From: [Limnothrix rosea] IAM M-220
GTDB lineage: Bacteria; Cyanobacteriota; Cyanobacteriia; Cyanobacteriales; MRBY01
NCBI RefSeq assembly: GCF_001904615.1
Contig: NZ_MRBY01000008.1
Location: 1 to 64,000 of the forward strand
Length of the DNA: 64,000 nt
Direction: 5' to 3'
Both the position numbers and the translations under genes were made by a program. The notes below the pieces were generated by a model, which searched no databases, had not been told where the DNA came from, and was given only the letters and a program-made list of their open reading frames with translations. This document shows positions 47,204 through 57,166 of the stretch, one piece after another (position 1 is the first letter of the stretch; every line of letters starts with the position of its first letter).

Positions 47204-49003
47204 CTAGGTCAAAGACATAGCAGAGCCTGTTGAAGTCGCATCCCCTAAAGACACATTGACCCCAGAGTAAACAGTACCTCGCCGAGCGTCGATGGAAATA
47301 ATACCGCCATCTCGAATCAAAGTCGTTGCATCACTAAAGCCAACAATAACCGGGATCCCAAGGCGCATGCCAATGGTGGCAGCATGGCAATTTTGGCTAC
47401 CGTCCTCAATGACAAGGCCGCTGGCTTTACGGATCATGTCAATGTGAGTCGCATCGGTAGAAGCAGCGACTAAAATTTCACCGATACTAAAATCATTAAT
47501 TTCTTGGTTGGCTTTCACCACCCGGGCACGGCCACTCGCCGACCCTTGGCCGACACCAATACCTGCACCGAGGACGGCCTGTACCATTTCGACTTTTACC
47601 AAATCCGTAGACCCGGAGACCCCCTGTAGGGTTCCGGCGGTCATCACCACAAGATCACCTTCTTTGAGGAGATCATTTTCTTGGGCAACGTTAATCGCGG
47701 CTCGGAACGTTTGGGTTGTGGATGGCGAATCCATAACGAGGAGAGGTTGCGCCCCCCAAACTAGCTGTAAACGACGGGCCACATCAACATGGGGAGTGAC
47801 GGCCAAAATTGGTGTAGATGGCCGGAATTTTGAGACATTACGCGCTGTGGCTCCCGACTTCGTTAGGGTCATAATTGCCGTTGCATCGAGCTGGGTAGAG
47901 ATATGGCTCACTGCTGCCGAAATTGCATTGGGGATAGATTTTTTGTCGGAAGGTTGACGGCGAATGGCATCGGGCTCTTGTTCGATACGTTTGGCGATCG
48001 TGGCCATGGTTGCGACAGCTTCAACGGGATATTCACCAACAGCTGTTTCATTCGAAAGCATGACAGCATCTGTACCATCTAGAATTGCATTGGCAACATC
48101 TGAAACTTCTGCGCGGGTCGGACGGGGGTTATTCGCCATGCTATCGAGCATCTGTGTCGCCGTAATGACGGGAATACCAAGGCGATTAGCTGTGGCAATG
48201 AGCTTTTTCTGAAGGAGAGGTACTTCTTCGGCGGGTAGCTCTACACCGAGGTCACCGCGAGCCACCATCACCCCATCGGAGAGGGAAAGGATGGCATCCA
48301 TTTGCTCGATCGCCTCATGTTTTTCAATTTTGACAATCACAGGCACATTTTTACCAGTGCTAGCGATGATGTCTTTAATTTCAAGGACATCTTGGGGGTT
48401 ACGAACAAAACTGAGCGCCACCCAATCAACACCCTGGTCAAGGCCAAACATCAAGTCTTCGCGGTCTTTTTCTGTTAATGCTTTAACCGATAGATAGACA
48501 CCGGGAAAGTTTACACCTTTATTATTAGAAAGTTTGCCGCCGACCACGACACGGCAATGGAGATTTTCGGCTTCCACATCGACTTTTTCGACGCGCATTT
48601 CAACCTTGCCGTCATCGAGCAAAATTGTGGCACCTTCGGGCACTTCTGCCGCTAGACTTTTGTAGCTGATATAACCGACTTCTTGGGTACAGGGGACTTT
48701 GCGGCTTGTGAGGATATAGGGATCATTTTTCTTGAGGCGAATGGATCCTTTTTCGTATTTCCCTAAACGAATTTTAGGGCCTTGTAAATCCTGAAGAATT
48801 CCGACGGGACAGTTTAGCTCAAAGGCGGTTTGGCGAATGAGACGAATATTGCGTTGGTGATCGTCATGGGTGCCATGGGAAAAGTTTAGCCGTAGAGTGG
48901 TTGCTCCCGCTTCGATGAGTTCGCGCAAAACATCGGGTTTACTCGTCGCAGGACCAATGGTTGCAACGATTTTAGTGCGGCGAGGCATTTCTCTAAAGGG
49001 CAT
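47204..49003 (-). CDS. pyk: Pyruvate kinase, two-domain cyanobacterial type
   Basis: Pyruvate kinase makes ATP and pyruvate from PEP. The 599-residue protein is longer than the usual 470 because a C-terminal PEP-utilising, swivelling-type domain is fused (about 485-585), with GSASGRARVV and DGSQNCHAATIGMRLGIPVIVG. The core starts RRTKIVATIGPATSKP and includes ILQDLQGPKIRLG, VIVKIEKHEAIEQMD and VMVARGDLGVELP. The start could be ATG 49003 or the Met six codons later. The gene is expressed leftwards from a 760-bp intergenic region shared with the pseudopilin operon. Confidence 0.96.
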   Translation of the reverse strand: MPFREMPRRTKIVATIGPATSKPDVLRELIEAGATTLRLNFSHGTHDDHQRNIRLIRQTAFELNCPVGILQDLQGPKIRLGKYEKGSIRLKKNDPYILTSRKVPCTQEVGYISYKSLAAEVPEGATILLDDGKVEMRVEKVDVEAENLHCRVVVGGKLSNNKGVNFPGVYLSVKALTEKDREDLMFGLDQGVDWVALSFVRNPQDVLEIKDIIASTGKNVPVIVKIEKHEAIEQMDAILSLSDGVMVARGDLGVELPAEEVPLLQKKLIATANRLGIPVITATQMLDSMANNPRPTRAEVSDVANAILDGTDAVMLSNETAVGEYPVEAVATMATIAKRIEQEPDAIRRQPSDKKSIPNAISAAVSHISTQLDATAIMTLTKSGATARNVSKFRPSTPILAVTPHVDVARRLQLVWGAQPLLVMDSPSTTQTFRAAINVAQENDLLKEGDLVVMTAGTLQGVSGSTDLVKVEMVQAVLGAGIGVGQGSASGRARVVKANQEINDFSIGEILVAASTDATHIDMIRKASGLVIEDGSQNCHAATIGMRLGIPVIVGFSDATTLIRDGGIISIDARRGTVYSGVNVSLGDATSTGSAMSLT

Positions 49004-49763
49004 GGTGTAAGTTTCTCTGGTCAGTTTGGGAAAATAAGCCCCATATTATCCCAAAATTTGACTTTTCTTTCGGCCAGTAATGAATCTGCCGTGGGGAAGA
49101 TTTTATGGATGAGATGAGTCGGCGATCGCCCTAGCCAGAAGAATTTATCAACAAATCAAATCAACAAGATACAAAATTGACAGCTTACAGACGTAACCGG
49201 ATCTCACAACATAACTGCCCCAATGCAATCATCACATTTCAAATGACAAGCAAAAATCCACATACCAGACACCACTGCTATTTACTGATTTATGAATTCG
49301 CCCTTCTCAACTTTTATTCAGCTCCATAAGTGCAAAATCTTTGGGAGAAAAAACAATACAGCTTTCGATCTTTTCCGGCAGCAAAATATCTAAGATGTAA
49401 AAATACACAATGTTTTCACCTAACTATGTCCCTGCGTTAACGACGTATGCCCCTGAACAGGAGCACTTTACAGACAAAACAATCTATTTGCGTTTGATGG
49501 CCAACACATCAATATCCGAGATGTAGTCGATCATCGTCAAGGAACTTTACTGCAACTTTAAATTACCATCCCAAGCTTTATCCAAAATTCTTCAAATACC
49601 GAGAATTTACTTACCGTTATCTCTCCTATTTAGGATTACACTTAAGGACAAGAAAACGATCTGCATCTACCAACTATTCATTTTTTGGCTCAATTTAACC
49701 TATCTCTATTGTTACAGATGATAGATAGTGTGTTGTGGCCATCAAAACTACTCGCAGATCGCC
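49004..49763. other. Long divergent intergenic region between pyk and the pseudopilin operon
   Basis: About 760 bp, holding the promoters of both directions. One HIP1 site lies near 49122. No open frame has both a start and a ribosome binding site. An open stretch of about 33 codons near 49460-49560 starts right after a stop and has no start codon, so it is not called. No T-run hairpin or repeated element was seen. Confidence 0.5.
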
Positions 49764-50360
49764 ATGAATACTACTTCATTTCACAAGACATCTCAGACGC
49801 ATCGCAAGTCTTCCTCCAAAGTTAATGTTAAGCCGCCGGAGTTGGTTCCATCTAGTTGGATTAATGGCTTTGGTATTGTTTCCCTTGTTACCTGTTCTAG
49901 TATTATTGCTGCCGGTTATTCTTCTGAACAGCAAGCCCAGCAAGCCTTACATGATGCCCAAAGTATGGGAATTGCTGAGGCTGGTTTAGCTCGTGTCTTC
50001 AACAGGTTAATTCAGACACAGAACCGGGGGTTACTGACTCAAAGTTTTGATGCGAGTGCAGGGATCAATGGGTGGTCAACGGGTTCACTCAGTTGTGGTG
50101 CAACGGTTACCGCCCCTGATGCCATTCCAACGGATTTATTTTCTGGTCAGGTGCAGGACGGCAGTTATCGTCTTGTGGCCTATAAATATGATGCTGGTCT
50201 TCGCCAAGGCACATTTGTTGTGGAGGGTACAATCAACGGTTCTACTTCCCGTGTCGAAGTCACTCGCAATATTGATTTGCCGACTACAGGTCAAGGTGGT
50301 GCTTGTCCCCGTATTGCCACCAATTTACGTCATTCTGTTGCCGCACGCATGGCTTCCTAG
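49764..50360 (+). CDS. PilX-like minor pilin/pseudopilin-operon protein
   Basis: The open frame begins earlier, but the ATG at 49764 gives a sensible 198-residue protein. A basic, Ser/Pro-rich start precedes one membrane segment (about 40-60, WINGFGIVSLVTCSSIIAAGY) and then a helix QQALHDAQSMGIAEAGLARVFNRLIQ, the PilX-like AEAG pattern just after the membrane. The rest is a beta-rich extracytoplasmic domain with two cysteines (SLSCGATV, GGACPR). The canonical GFTLxE pilin motif is absent. It is the first gene of the five-gene cluster ending at 55843. Confidence 0.7.
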   Translation: MNTTSFHKTSQTHRKSSSKVNVKPPELVPSSWINGFGIVSLVTCSSIIAAGYSSEQQAQQALHDAQSMGIAEAGLARVFNRLIQTQNRGLLTQSFDASAGINGWSTGSLSCGATVTAPDAIPTDLFSGQVQDGSYRLVAYKYDAGLRQGTFVVEGTINGSTSRVEVTRNIDLPTTGQGGACPRIATNLRHSVAARMAS

Positions 50361-50414
50361 GCATCATAGTCTGTTTTCAAAACTTGGTAATTTCCCTTTG
50401 CTCCTTTCCTCTAA

Positions 50415-50443
50415 ACCCTTGCTGTCATTGCTTTGTCAAGGGT
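50415..50443 (+). terminator. Possible attenuator hairpin between the first two pseudopilin genes
   Basis: ACCCTTG pairs with CAAGGGT around a 15-base loop, followed by a T-rich stretch (GAGTATTCTTTT). It could reduce read-through into the next gene. The T-run is short, so confidence is limited. Confidence 0.4.
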
Positions 50444-50489
50444 GAGTATTCTTTTGTAATTAGATTCTAGATTTTAGATTTGCAGGATC

Positions 50490-51659
50490 ATGAATAACAC
50501 CCAAGACCAAGGTTTCACAATATTGGAACTGTTAGCGGCTCTTGCCATTATTGGCATTCTTTCGGCTATCACGACTCCTTTAATAATGTGGGCAAACAAG
50601 CCTTTACAAAACGGTACGTATCAGGCGGCTGGTATTTTTTCTCAAGGGCGATCGCGGGCGATCGCCACCACTTCTGCGCTGCGTATTCAACCGAATCCCA
50701 GTAATCCAGAGCATTCATTTATTGTCCAAGCTTCAGATACCCGTAGCTGCGATCCAAATACGACAGTACTGACCGGAGCTATTGCCACGGATAGCAATCA
50801 ATTAGCTGTTGTTTCTACACAAGGCTTTGCGGCAGGCGATCGCCTCAAAATTGGCGATGATGAAACAGAAAATGTGGTTCTCACAACTGACAGTAACAGC
50901 GCCACTCTGACCCTAGGCAAACCCATTGGTACAGCCCATAGCTCCGGTACAACCGTAGAAATTATAGCCAACTGGCAAAACGATAAAACCTTCTTCCAAG
51001 AAGATATGACCCTGCCCGACACCGTCAAAATGATCGGGAATCTAGCGGACTGGGAGCTTTGTTTTGATAGTCGCGGCATTGCCACCGTCAGCGATACCTT
51101 TGGCATTGCAGAAGACGACCTAGAAATCACTCTCATTAGCGAAAAAAGCCAAAAAGAAGGAAAAATCATAGTCTTCCAAGGCGGCATGATCGACTCCGTG
51201 GTCATTCAACCCAAAGACGACATTGTGGTGGCAGCCCTAGAAGATGCCGAGACCAATACATCAAATGGGAGCTCCGCAGCAGCAACAGGTTCTTCAACAA
51301 CCACCAACGACCCTAGCAATAATGGCTCCAACGCGACATCTAACGACAACGGCACATCAACAGACACTCCACCACAACCCAACCCAGACTATCAATTAGA
51401 TGAAGGTGTCATCGTTCCTTCCACTTCACCCACAAACAATACAACACCGGAAACCAACACAGGAGCCATTGATGACAATAGCTTTGACAGCGAAAACCTC
51501 ACATTCGAGCAGAGACGCGCTGTCTACCAAGAATGGTTAGACCAAAATGAATATTATCAGAGCATTCTTCAAGGCACAGAAACTGTAGATAGAGACAGCG
51601 AGCCCTACAAAGAATTCGTCAAAGAAATCATTGAAAAATTAACTTGGTTGTATTCCTAA
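50490..51659 (+). CDS. GspH/FimT-like minor pseudopilin with disordered linker
   Basis: The 389-residue protein has the class III prepilin leader and cleavage/methylation motif: QGFTILELLAALAIIGILSAI, with Gly8 before Phe, and Glu at +5. A beta-rich pilin-like domain follows (to about residue 250), then an unusually long, Ser/Asn/Thr-rich low-complexity linker (about 256-345, including ATGSSTTTNDPSNNGSN) and a short folded end. The total length is more than twice that of normal FimT. It probably sits at the tip or initiation complex of a type IV pilus or a secretion pseudopilus. Confidence 0.82.
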   Translation: MNNTQDQGFTILELLAALAIIGILSAITTPLIMWANKPLQNGTYQAAGIFSQGRSRAIATTSALRIQPNPSNPEHSFIVQASDTRSCDPNTTVLTGAIATDSNQLAVVSTQGFAAGDRLKIGDDETENVVLTTDSNSATLTLGKPIGTAHSSGTTVEIIANWQNDKTFFQEDMTLPDTVKMIGNLADWELCFDSRGIATVSDTFGIAEDDLEITLISEKSQKEGKIIVFQGGMIDSVVIQPKDDIVVAALEDAETNTSNGSSAAATGSSTTTNDPSNNGSNATSNDNGTSTDTPPQPNPDYQLDEGVIVPSTSPTNNTTPETNTGAIDDNSFDSENLTFEQRRAVYQEWLDQNEYYQSILQGTETVDRDSEPYKEFVKEIIEKLTWLYS

Positions 51660-51685
51660 AAAAACCATAATCATCACCTTACGTC

Positions 51686-52141
51686 ATGCTTTTTTACTTC
51701 AATAAGCTTCTATCCCAGCAATCTTCATCAGTGGAAAACCATGGGGGATTTTCACTCATTGAGTCAATTGTTTCTTTGCTAATTTTTGTGGTTACCTTCT
51801 CCCTTGCTTCACCACTTTTTGTTGCACAGCAGAAAAATAATATTACCAATGAAATTCGTACAGGCGCTGTCTCTTTATCACAACAAGTTTTAGATAATTT
51901 ACGTCTCGAAACATCCCTGACGCTCGGTGAAACCAATGAAAGTAGTATTAGCAGCCTCGGCCGAACCTATGGATACACACAATTTGTTTGTACTGATAGA
52001 CCCAGTGTTGCCCCTGATAACTCTGTGTCTTGTGACACCACAGTAGATGTCAACAACCCAATGAGATATATACTACTGCAAATTGATTACAATGAAGAGA
52101 CCATCTATACAGTGGAAACCATCTACACAGACATCAAATAA
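51686..52141 (+). CDS. PilV-like minor pseudopilin
   Basis: The 151-residue protein has a 22-residue leader ending at GFSLIESIVSLLIFVVTFSL, the prepilin peptidase site with Glu at +5. The remaining part is a small beta-rich domain with a cysteine pair (FVCTDRP, VSCDTTV), as in PilV/PulI-type pseudopilins. It follows the FimT-like gene by 27 bp and overlaps the next gene by about 50 bp, so they form one transcript. In hormogonium-type cyanobacteria an equivalent is called HpsB; that homology is suspected, not shown. Confidence 0.8.
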   Translation: MLFYFNKLLSQQSSSVENHGGFSLIESIVSLLIFVVTFSLASPLFVAQQKNNITNEIRTGAVSLSQQVLDNLRLETSLTLGETNESSISSLGRTYGYTQFVCTDRPSVAPDNSVSCDTTVDVNNPMRYILLQIDYNEETIYTVETIYTDIK

Positions 52142-53225
52142 TCGCAGTTTCTATTTTAAGTTTTTAGTTTATCAACAATGCAAAAGCGCTTGTCATTCAG
52201 AGCAAGGATTTACGTTAGTTGAACTCTTAGTTTCTTTATTTATAGGCTTATTTGTTATTAGTCTTGCTTTTTTTGGTAGTGTCTTAAATCGACAGCTTTT
52301 TGTCCAAGATAAAGCCCGTTCTGATATTGCTCAAACGCTACGATTACCGTTGGATACTTTGGGTAATGATATTAGACAGGCTGGGGAAGGGATTGGGACA
52401 AGTGATCCGAATTTTCCGGTGGTACTGCTCAGCACTAATCCAACCCAATTAACGATTCGTCGTCAACTTTTACCCACTTCTATTCCTGTGTGCCGTGATA
52501 TTGTCGCTGGCTCTAGTGATCCGGTTGTTGTGCTTGATGACAATGGTGGTGATCCATTGGTTGGCTGTGAGATTGGGGCGATCGCCGATACCGATAGCGA
52601 TGGTTGGCCGGATGCTTGGGATGAGCTCGAAAAGTTTCGTGATTTTCGTACGACGAATGGCGGTACGGTCAGAGCGTTTATTTATAACGGAAATGGTCAA
52701 GGTGACTTTTTTGACTATAAAAATGAAGGGACATTCGCTGCTGATGATACAGCGATAATAGACCCCATTACTGGTGCAAATTTGCTGGAATATACGACGC
52801 TAGATGCTGGCGGTGCGACTTGGACAAACAACTATCTTGCTGATAGTAGTAGTCGTATTTATTTGTTAGAAGAACGCCGTTATCAATTAGATACGAATAC
52901 CAATACGCTACAGCTCATTACAGACGACAGTGAGGAGTTGAGTATCACCAATAATATTGGTGTTTTAGATGTAGAAATTATTCTTGAGCAGGATGACATT
53001 GAGCATACTTGTACGGTTTTACCGCCTGTTGATCCAGCAGATTGTGATCCGGTTTTAACGAATACCTATTCTTGGTCTCAAATTAAAGCAATAGAAGTTA
53101 TGTTGCAGGTTTCAGCTGACTCATCAGCAGCCTTAGCATTACAGACAAATTGTCCTGATCCAGAGGATTGTGAACCCCTCCAGCTGAGACGACGCTTTGT
53201 GCCTCGTAATGTCTTTAATTTTTAG
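52092..53225 (+). CDS. PilW-like minor pseudopilin
   Basis: An in-frame TTG at 52083 precedes the ATG at 52092; neither has a clear Shine-Dalgarno, and translation is likely coupled because the start lies about 50 bp inside the upstream gene. The leader ends at GFTLVELLVSLFIGLFVISL. The long periplasmic/extracellular part starts DKARSDIAQTLRLPLDTLGNDIRQAGEGIG, the PilW feature. Later come Asp-rich loops (DSDGWPDAWDELE) that may bind calcium and a cysteine pair (CPDPEDCEPL). Total 377 residues. HpsC-like by position; not proven. Confidence 0.8.
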   Translation: MKRPSIQWKPSTQTSNNRSFYFKFLVYQQCKSACHSEQGFTLVELLVSLFIGLFVISLAFFGSVLNRQLFVQDKARSDIAQTLRLPLDTLGNDIRQAGEGIGTSDPNFPVVLLSTNPTQLTIRRQLLPTSIPVCRDIVAGSSDPVVVLDDNGGDPLVGCEIGAIADTDSDGWPDAWDELEKFRDFRTTNGGTVRAFIYNGNGQGDFFDYKNEGTFAADDTAIIDPITGANLLEYTTLDAGGATWTNNYLADSSSRIYLLEERRYQLDTNTNTLQLITDDSEELSITNNIGVLDVEIILEQDDIEHTCTVLPPVDPADCDPVLTNTYSWSQIKAIEVMLQVSADSSAALALQTNCPDPEDCEPLQLRRRFVPRNVFNF

Positions 53226-53287
53226 GGTTTTACTATAGGATTTCAAGATTTTTATAACGATCAAATTTCTATTGCTAACTAATAAAA

Positions 53288-55843
53288 ATGAATATTTTTT
53301 TAAAATTAATTTGCTATCTAAACTATAAAGCGACAATGGGCTCACAACGGCGATCGCCCCAAACAGAAGGCGGCTATGTTTTGTTTGTGATCATCATGAT
53401 TTCCCTATCAACCCTAGGCCTATTGGCAGCCTATGCGAAAATCACCCATGTGGAAAATATGCGCTCCACTTCTTCTTTTGAAGGGAATACCGCTTTCTAT
53501 GCAGCAGAGGCAAGCTTAAACCTTAAAGTTGAAGAGATTCGCCAAAAATTTGCTGGCTACAATACCCCCAACGGTACGCCCCCAGAATCCATCAATGCCT
53601 GCTTTGATTTAGATGCCACAAACGATGGGACGAATGATTTTGGGTGTGCCATTGAAACCTTTGCGCCTAGCTCGTCGGGTCAATCGGGTTTTGAAGCGGC
53701 ATCCTATGTCATCGCCAAAAATAATGGTCAACCGGAAATTGGGACCGTACCGCGCGGCGAAGCCTTTCAAAATCTCAATATGCAGGAATATAGCTTTGCC
53801 ATTCACGCTGTGGCAAAAAAGGCCACTGCCTCCGACTCTGAGCTGGGCGCTAGTCTCAAGATGGACATCAAAAGTCGCTTGATTCCAATGTTTCAGTTTG
53901 CGGCGTTCTATGCTAATGATTTAGAAATTTTGCCGGGTCCGACCATGAACTTGCGGGGCCCGGTTCATACCAATGGCTCGCTGTATTTGGGGGCGGGTAA
54001 TACTTTATTTGTCCATAATCAGGTGACCCTCGGCGGTGAACTGTATAACAGTCGTAAAAATAATGGTTCGACCTATTCTGATGGCAAAGTCCGTATTAAA
54101 AATGCGGCAGGAAATTGGCTCAATTTGCTCTCTAAGGGTACTGGCAGCACAAACAGAACGTCGGCGGCGATGGATCCAGAGCTTGTGGAGACGGCCTGGG
54201 GTACGCAGGTACAAATTGGCCTTGACCCTGTCATTATTCCCTCTCCTTCTTTTATCGATGCAACGGGTGCTTATTACAACAATGGTGACTTGAGGATTGA
54301 GTACAAACCTGCCCCAACGGCTAACAATAATAGTGATTATTTAGAAACGGTTCCCTTTGCCATTCAAGTGCCCAACTCTGACCCTAATATAGATACCTAT
54401 CAGGATCTAACGGAGGGGCAATTACGGAGTTTGCGGCAACCTGTGATGGTGGGTCGTGATGTGGAACAGGCTGGTTATTGTAGTGCGGTCAGTGAACCAA
54501 ATATTACTGCGGTAACGTCGGATAATGAGGTGAAACGCTATATTGTCGAGGCACTACAAACGGCGATCGCTTCTCAAAAAGTACCCATGCAATTTTCTGA
54601 ATTTGTTGATACTGACACGAGATCTACTAAGCTGAGTGATCCGGTATTTGATGATCTTAGAGCTAGCTTTCAAGCCGCTCTCGCCGCCCGCCTCGACGAA
54701 GAACTAAATATGAGTAGTATTTTGGGATTGGGTGATGCTTTGGCGATCCTGAATCTTAATAATATTGTCGACACAACAAATTTAAGTACGTTAAATAATT
54801 TATCCCCGGCACAAATCGCGGCTCTTTCTTATCAAGAAACAGACCCAGAGACAGGAAATGCTGTCGAAAAAGGAGAACGTTGTTTTCTGGCTGCACCGTT
54901 GCGGGATATTGGGCGAGATGCTGGTGGTCACGACTCGCCTTATCGTTTTTACAATGATCGTGAAAAACAAGAAATGCGTCTATTACAGATGAATTTGGAA
55001 AGCCTTACGGTTTGGAATCGTGACGGTGTTTATGTCGATTTTAATGGTGGCACTGTTCAAGATGTGAATAATGGCGAAGGCTTCTCCACCGACGAACTTT
55101 TATTTGAGCAAATTGAGCCGGATACAGGGGCGATCGCCAACTCATTCCAAAGCCTAGGATTAGCCGCCAGCGATACCAGCGAAGGGGGTCTCGTATTCCA
55201 CGGGACTGTTGACCAAACAGCCTATACCGATGCCGCGACAAATGATAGTCCTTTCGGTTTTGCCCTTACCCAAGGTGAACAGTTGATGGGTTTAGCGGGA
55301 ACAACTGACAACCCAGAAAATACTGGACTTACTTTTGTGAGTGACCAAGCTGTTTATGTCCAAGGCGATTTTAATACCGTTAATAAACAGCCCGCTAGCG
55401 TTTTAGCTGACTCTTTGAATGTGTTGTCCAATGCCTGCTTGAATCAGGATATGACCATTAACAAAAGATCTGGGCGAGATTGTAATCCTGATATCAATGA
55501 CTCCGGAGTTAAGAGCAGAGCAGAACCAACAACAATTAATAGTGCATTTTTAGCAGGAACTGATATTACGAATTCTGCTGCAACCAGTGGTTATAACGGT
55601 GGACTCGAAAACTATCCCCGTTTCGCTGAAAATTGGTCTGGCAGAACTCTAAGATACCGTGGATCTTTTGTGAGTCTTGGTACGCCTCGCTATGTATCTG
55701 GTCGATGGAGTGACCAAAAATATAGTGCACCGAGACGTGATTGGGAGTTTGATTTGGATTTTAATAATGCTGATAATTTACCGCCTTTGTCGCCCCGGTT
55801 TGTTTATGTTAAACAATCTTCTTTTGAGCGCTATCTTGACTAA
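53288..55843 (+). CDS. Large PilX-like surface/pilus-associated protein
   Basis: The 851-residue protein has one membrane segment near the N-terminus (GYVLFVIIMISLSTLGLLAAY) followed by the PilX-like helix AFYAAEASLNLKVEEIRQKF. The rest is a large extracytoplasmic domain rich in beta-strands and Asn/Asp/Gly turns, including GPTMNLRGPVHTNGSLYLGA, and paired cysteines (CLNQDM, CNPD). The start could be ATG 53288 or the Met17. It is the last gene of the operon. Its size and place recall the HpsA-type protein that accompanies pseudopilins in filamentous cyanobacteria, but the homology is only suspected. Confidence 0.72.
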   Translation: MNIFLKLICYLNYKATMGSQRRSPQTEGGYVLFVIIMISLSTLGLLAAYAKITHVENMRSTSSFEGNTAFYAAEASLNLKVEEIRQKFAGYNTPNGTPPESINACFDLDATNDGTNDFGCAIETFAPSSSGQSGFEAASYVIAKNNGQPEIGTVPRGEAFQNLNMQEYSFAIHAVAKKATASDSELGASLKMDIKSRLIPMFQFAAFYANDLEILPGPTMNLRGPVHTNGSLYLGAGNTLFVHNQVTLGGELYNSRKNNGSTYSDGKVRIKNAAGNWLNLLSKGTGSTNRTSAAMDPELVETAWGTQVQIGLDPVIIPSPSFIDATGAYYNNGDLRIEYKPAPTANNNSDYLETVPFAIQVPNSDPNIDTYQDLTEGQLRSLRQPVMVGRDVEQAGYCSAVSEPNITAVTSDNEVKRYIVEALQTAIASQKVPMQFSEFVDTDTRSTKLSDPVFDDLRASFQAALAARLDEELNMSSILGLGDALAILNLNNIVDTTNLSTLNNLSPAQIAALSYQETDPETGNAVEKGERCFLAAPLRDIGRDAGGHDSPYRFYNDREKQEMRLLQMNLESLTVWNRDGVYVDFNGGTVQDVNNGEGFSTDELLFEQIEPDTGAIANSFQSLGLAASDTSEGGLVFHGTVDQTAYTDAATNDSPFGFALTQGEQLMGLAGTTDNPENTGLTFVSDQAVYVQGDFNTVNKQPASVLADSLNVLSNACLNQDMTINKRSGRDCNPDINDSGVKSRAEPTTINSAFLAGTDITNSAATSGYNGGLENYPRFAENWSGRTLRYRGSFVSLGTPRYVSGRWSDQKYSAPRRDWEFDLDFNNADNLPPLSPRFVYVKQSSFERYLD

Positions 55844-56037
55844 TCTTTTTGACGATTAATGTTACTCATGTTGAGGAGGATAAATGCTAATTTTTCAGAT
55901 AAAAATATCGTCAAAAGCAAAATTTTCTTATCAAAAAAGCGCTTTTTCAATGCTGGTTTAATGGGCATTTTAGACTGGTTTACAAGTTAGGCGATCGCCG
56001 TAATATTGCTGATGTCGGAGTTGATGACCTCAATATT

Positions 56038-57054
56038 TTATTCGTTACCCGTCGTTTGTAAATCAGCGAGTTTTTGTTCTAGATTGCGGATAATTTTGAC
56101 TTTATCCGGCTGGGCGATCGCCTCATTTTGTTGAATATCAAGGATTTGTTTGCCGATTTTTAGTTCACGAATGGGATGCCAGTCGGCATCGGTTGCGGCT
56201 TCAAATTTTGACCAATTTAGAGACTGTAATATGCCTTGATTGTTGTAGTGGTGGAAGAAATTGCGAATTTTCGTTTTGAGATCATCGGGTAGCTTATTGG
56301 TGTAGGCAATGGGATCGGCGGGAATGAGGGGTGATGTCCAAATAATGCGCAGGGCTTGAGTTTTGTCGGGGAATTTTTCTGCGAAGCGCTCTAGGGCTTC
56401 ACTATTACTCGTGGCAACATCGACTTTTTGGTCGGCGATCGCCAGAGCTGTGGCTTCGTGGTTACCGAGGAAACTTATTTTTTTAAAGTAGGTACGGGGA
56501 TTAATCTCATTTTTGGTAAACAAATAATACATTGGCACGAGATAACCCGAAGTGGAATTCACATCATTAAAGGCAAATGTCAGATCTTGCCCTTGACTGA
56601 GCAAATATTTTGTCGGCGGCTGTGACCCAGTCTTTTGTAGCCAAGGGCGATCGCCATGGGTGATCAGGTGGGCATAATAACCTCGACTCCCTTTATCGGA
56701 TACAGTTAAGGCAAAGGCCTCTGCGTCGGCGACGGTTGCCGCTTCAATATAGGTTTTGCCACCAAACCAAGCGATTTGAATCGCCTCTGAGCGCATGGCC
56801 TCAATGAGACTGGAATATTGCCGCGCAAAAAAGGGCTGCACCGGTAAACCAATGGCCTGGGATAAATCCGCCAAAAAAGGTTGCCAGAGGGGCAATAAAT
56901 CCGCCTTTGATTCAGTTGTTAAAATGCCAAATTTTAATTCTCGTCGAATCTCTGGGGTATCTTTAAATAATGGCTGTTGGCATCCTTTGAGGGCTTGACC
57001 ACCAGTGGCGGCGGCAAATCCGAGGAGTAACCGCAGGAACTGTTGCCTATGCAT
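56038..57054 (-). CDS. PhnD-like substrate-binding lipoprotein
   Basis: The frame is open to 57126, but the ATG at 57054 gives MHRQQFLRLLLGFAAATGG followed by ALKGC, a lipobox with lipid-bearing Cys25. The 338-residue product has the PhnD/SsuA-like periplasmic-binding fold: LKFGILTTESKADLLPLWQPF, IQIAWFGGKTYIEAATVADAEAF and FAFNDVNSTSGYLVPMYYLF. Members bind phosphonate, phosphite or related oxyanions. No ABC permease or ATPase gene is next to it; instead a membrane histidine kinase lies divergently 112 bp away, so it may be a ligand sensor for that kinase. This is inference. Confidence 0.82.
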   Translation of the reverse strand: MHRQQFLRLLLGFAAATGGQALKGCQQPLFKDTPEIRRELKFGILTTESKADLLPLWQPFLADLSQAIGLPVQPFFARQYSSLIEAMRSEAIQIAWFGGKTYIEAATVADAEAFALTVSDKGSRGYYAHLITHGDRPWLQKTGSQPPTKYLLSQGQDLTFAFNDVNSTSGYLVPMYYLFTKNEINPRTYFKKISFLGNHEATALAIADQKVDVATSNSEALERFAEKFPDKTQALRIIWTSPLIPADPIAYTNKLPDDLKTKIRNFFHHYNNQGILQSLNWSKFEAATDADWHPIRELKIGKQILDIQQNEAIAQPDKVKIIRNLEQKLADLQTTGNE

Positions 57055-57166
57055 GGTCACGGAAATCTGGGTCGGAATGGTCTTTATGAAAATCTTTCTG
57101 CTCAGGGGCGATCGCCACTGTAACAACTAGAATTACAACATTTATACTTTAATTCGCGATTACCTA

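Noticed and set aside
49461..49568. Open stretch near FDGQHINIRDVVDHRQG in the pyk/pilin gap
   Set aside because: It begins right after a stop codon, has no ATG, GTG or TTG with SD, and only 33 codons.
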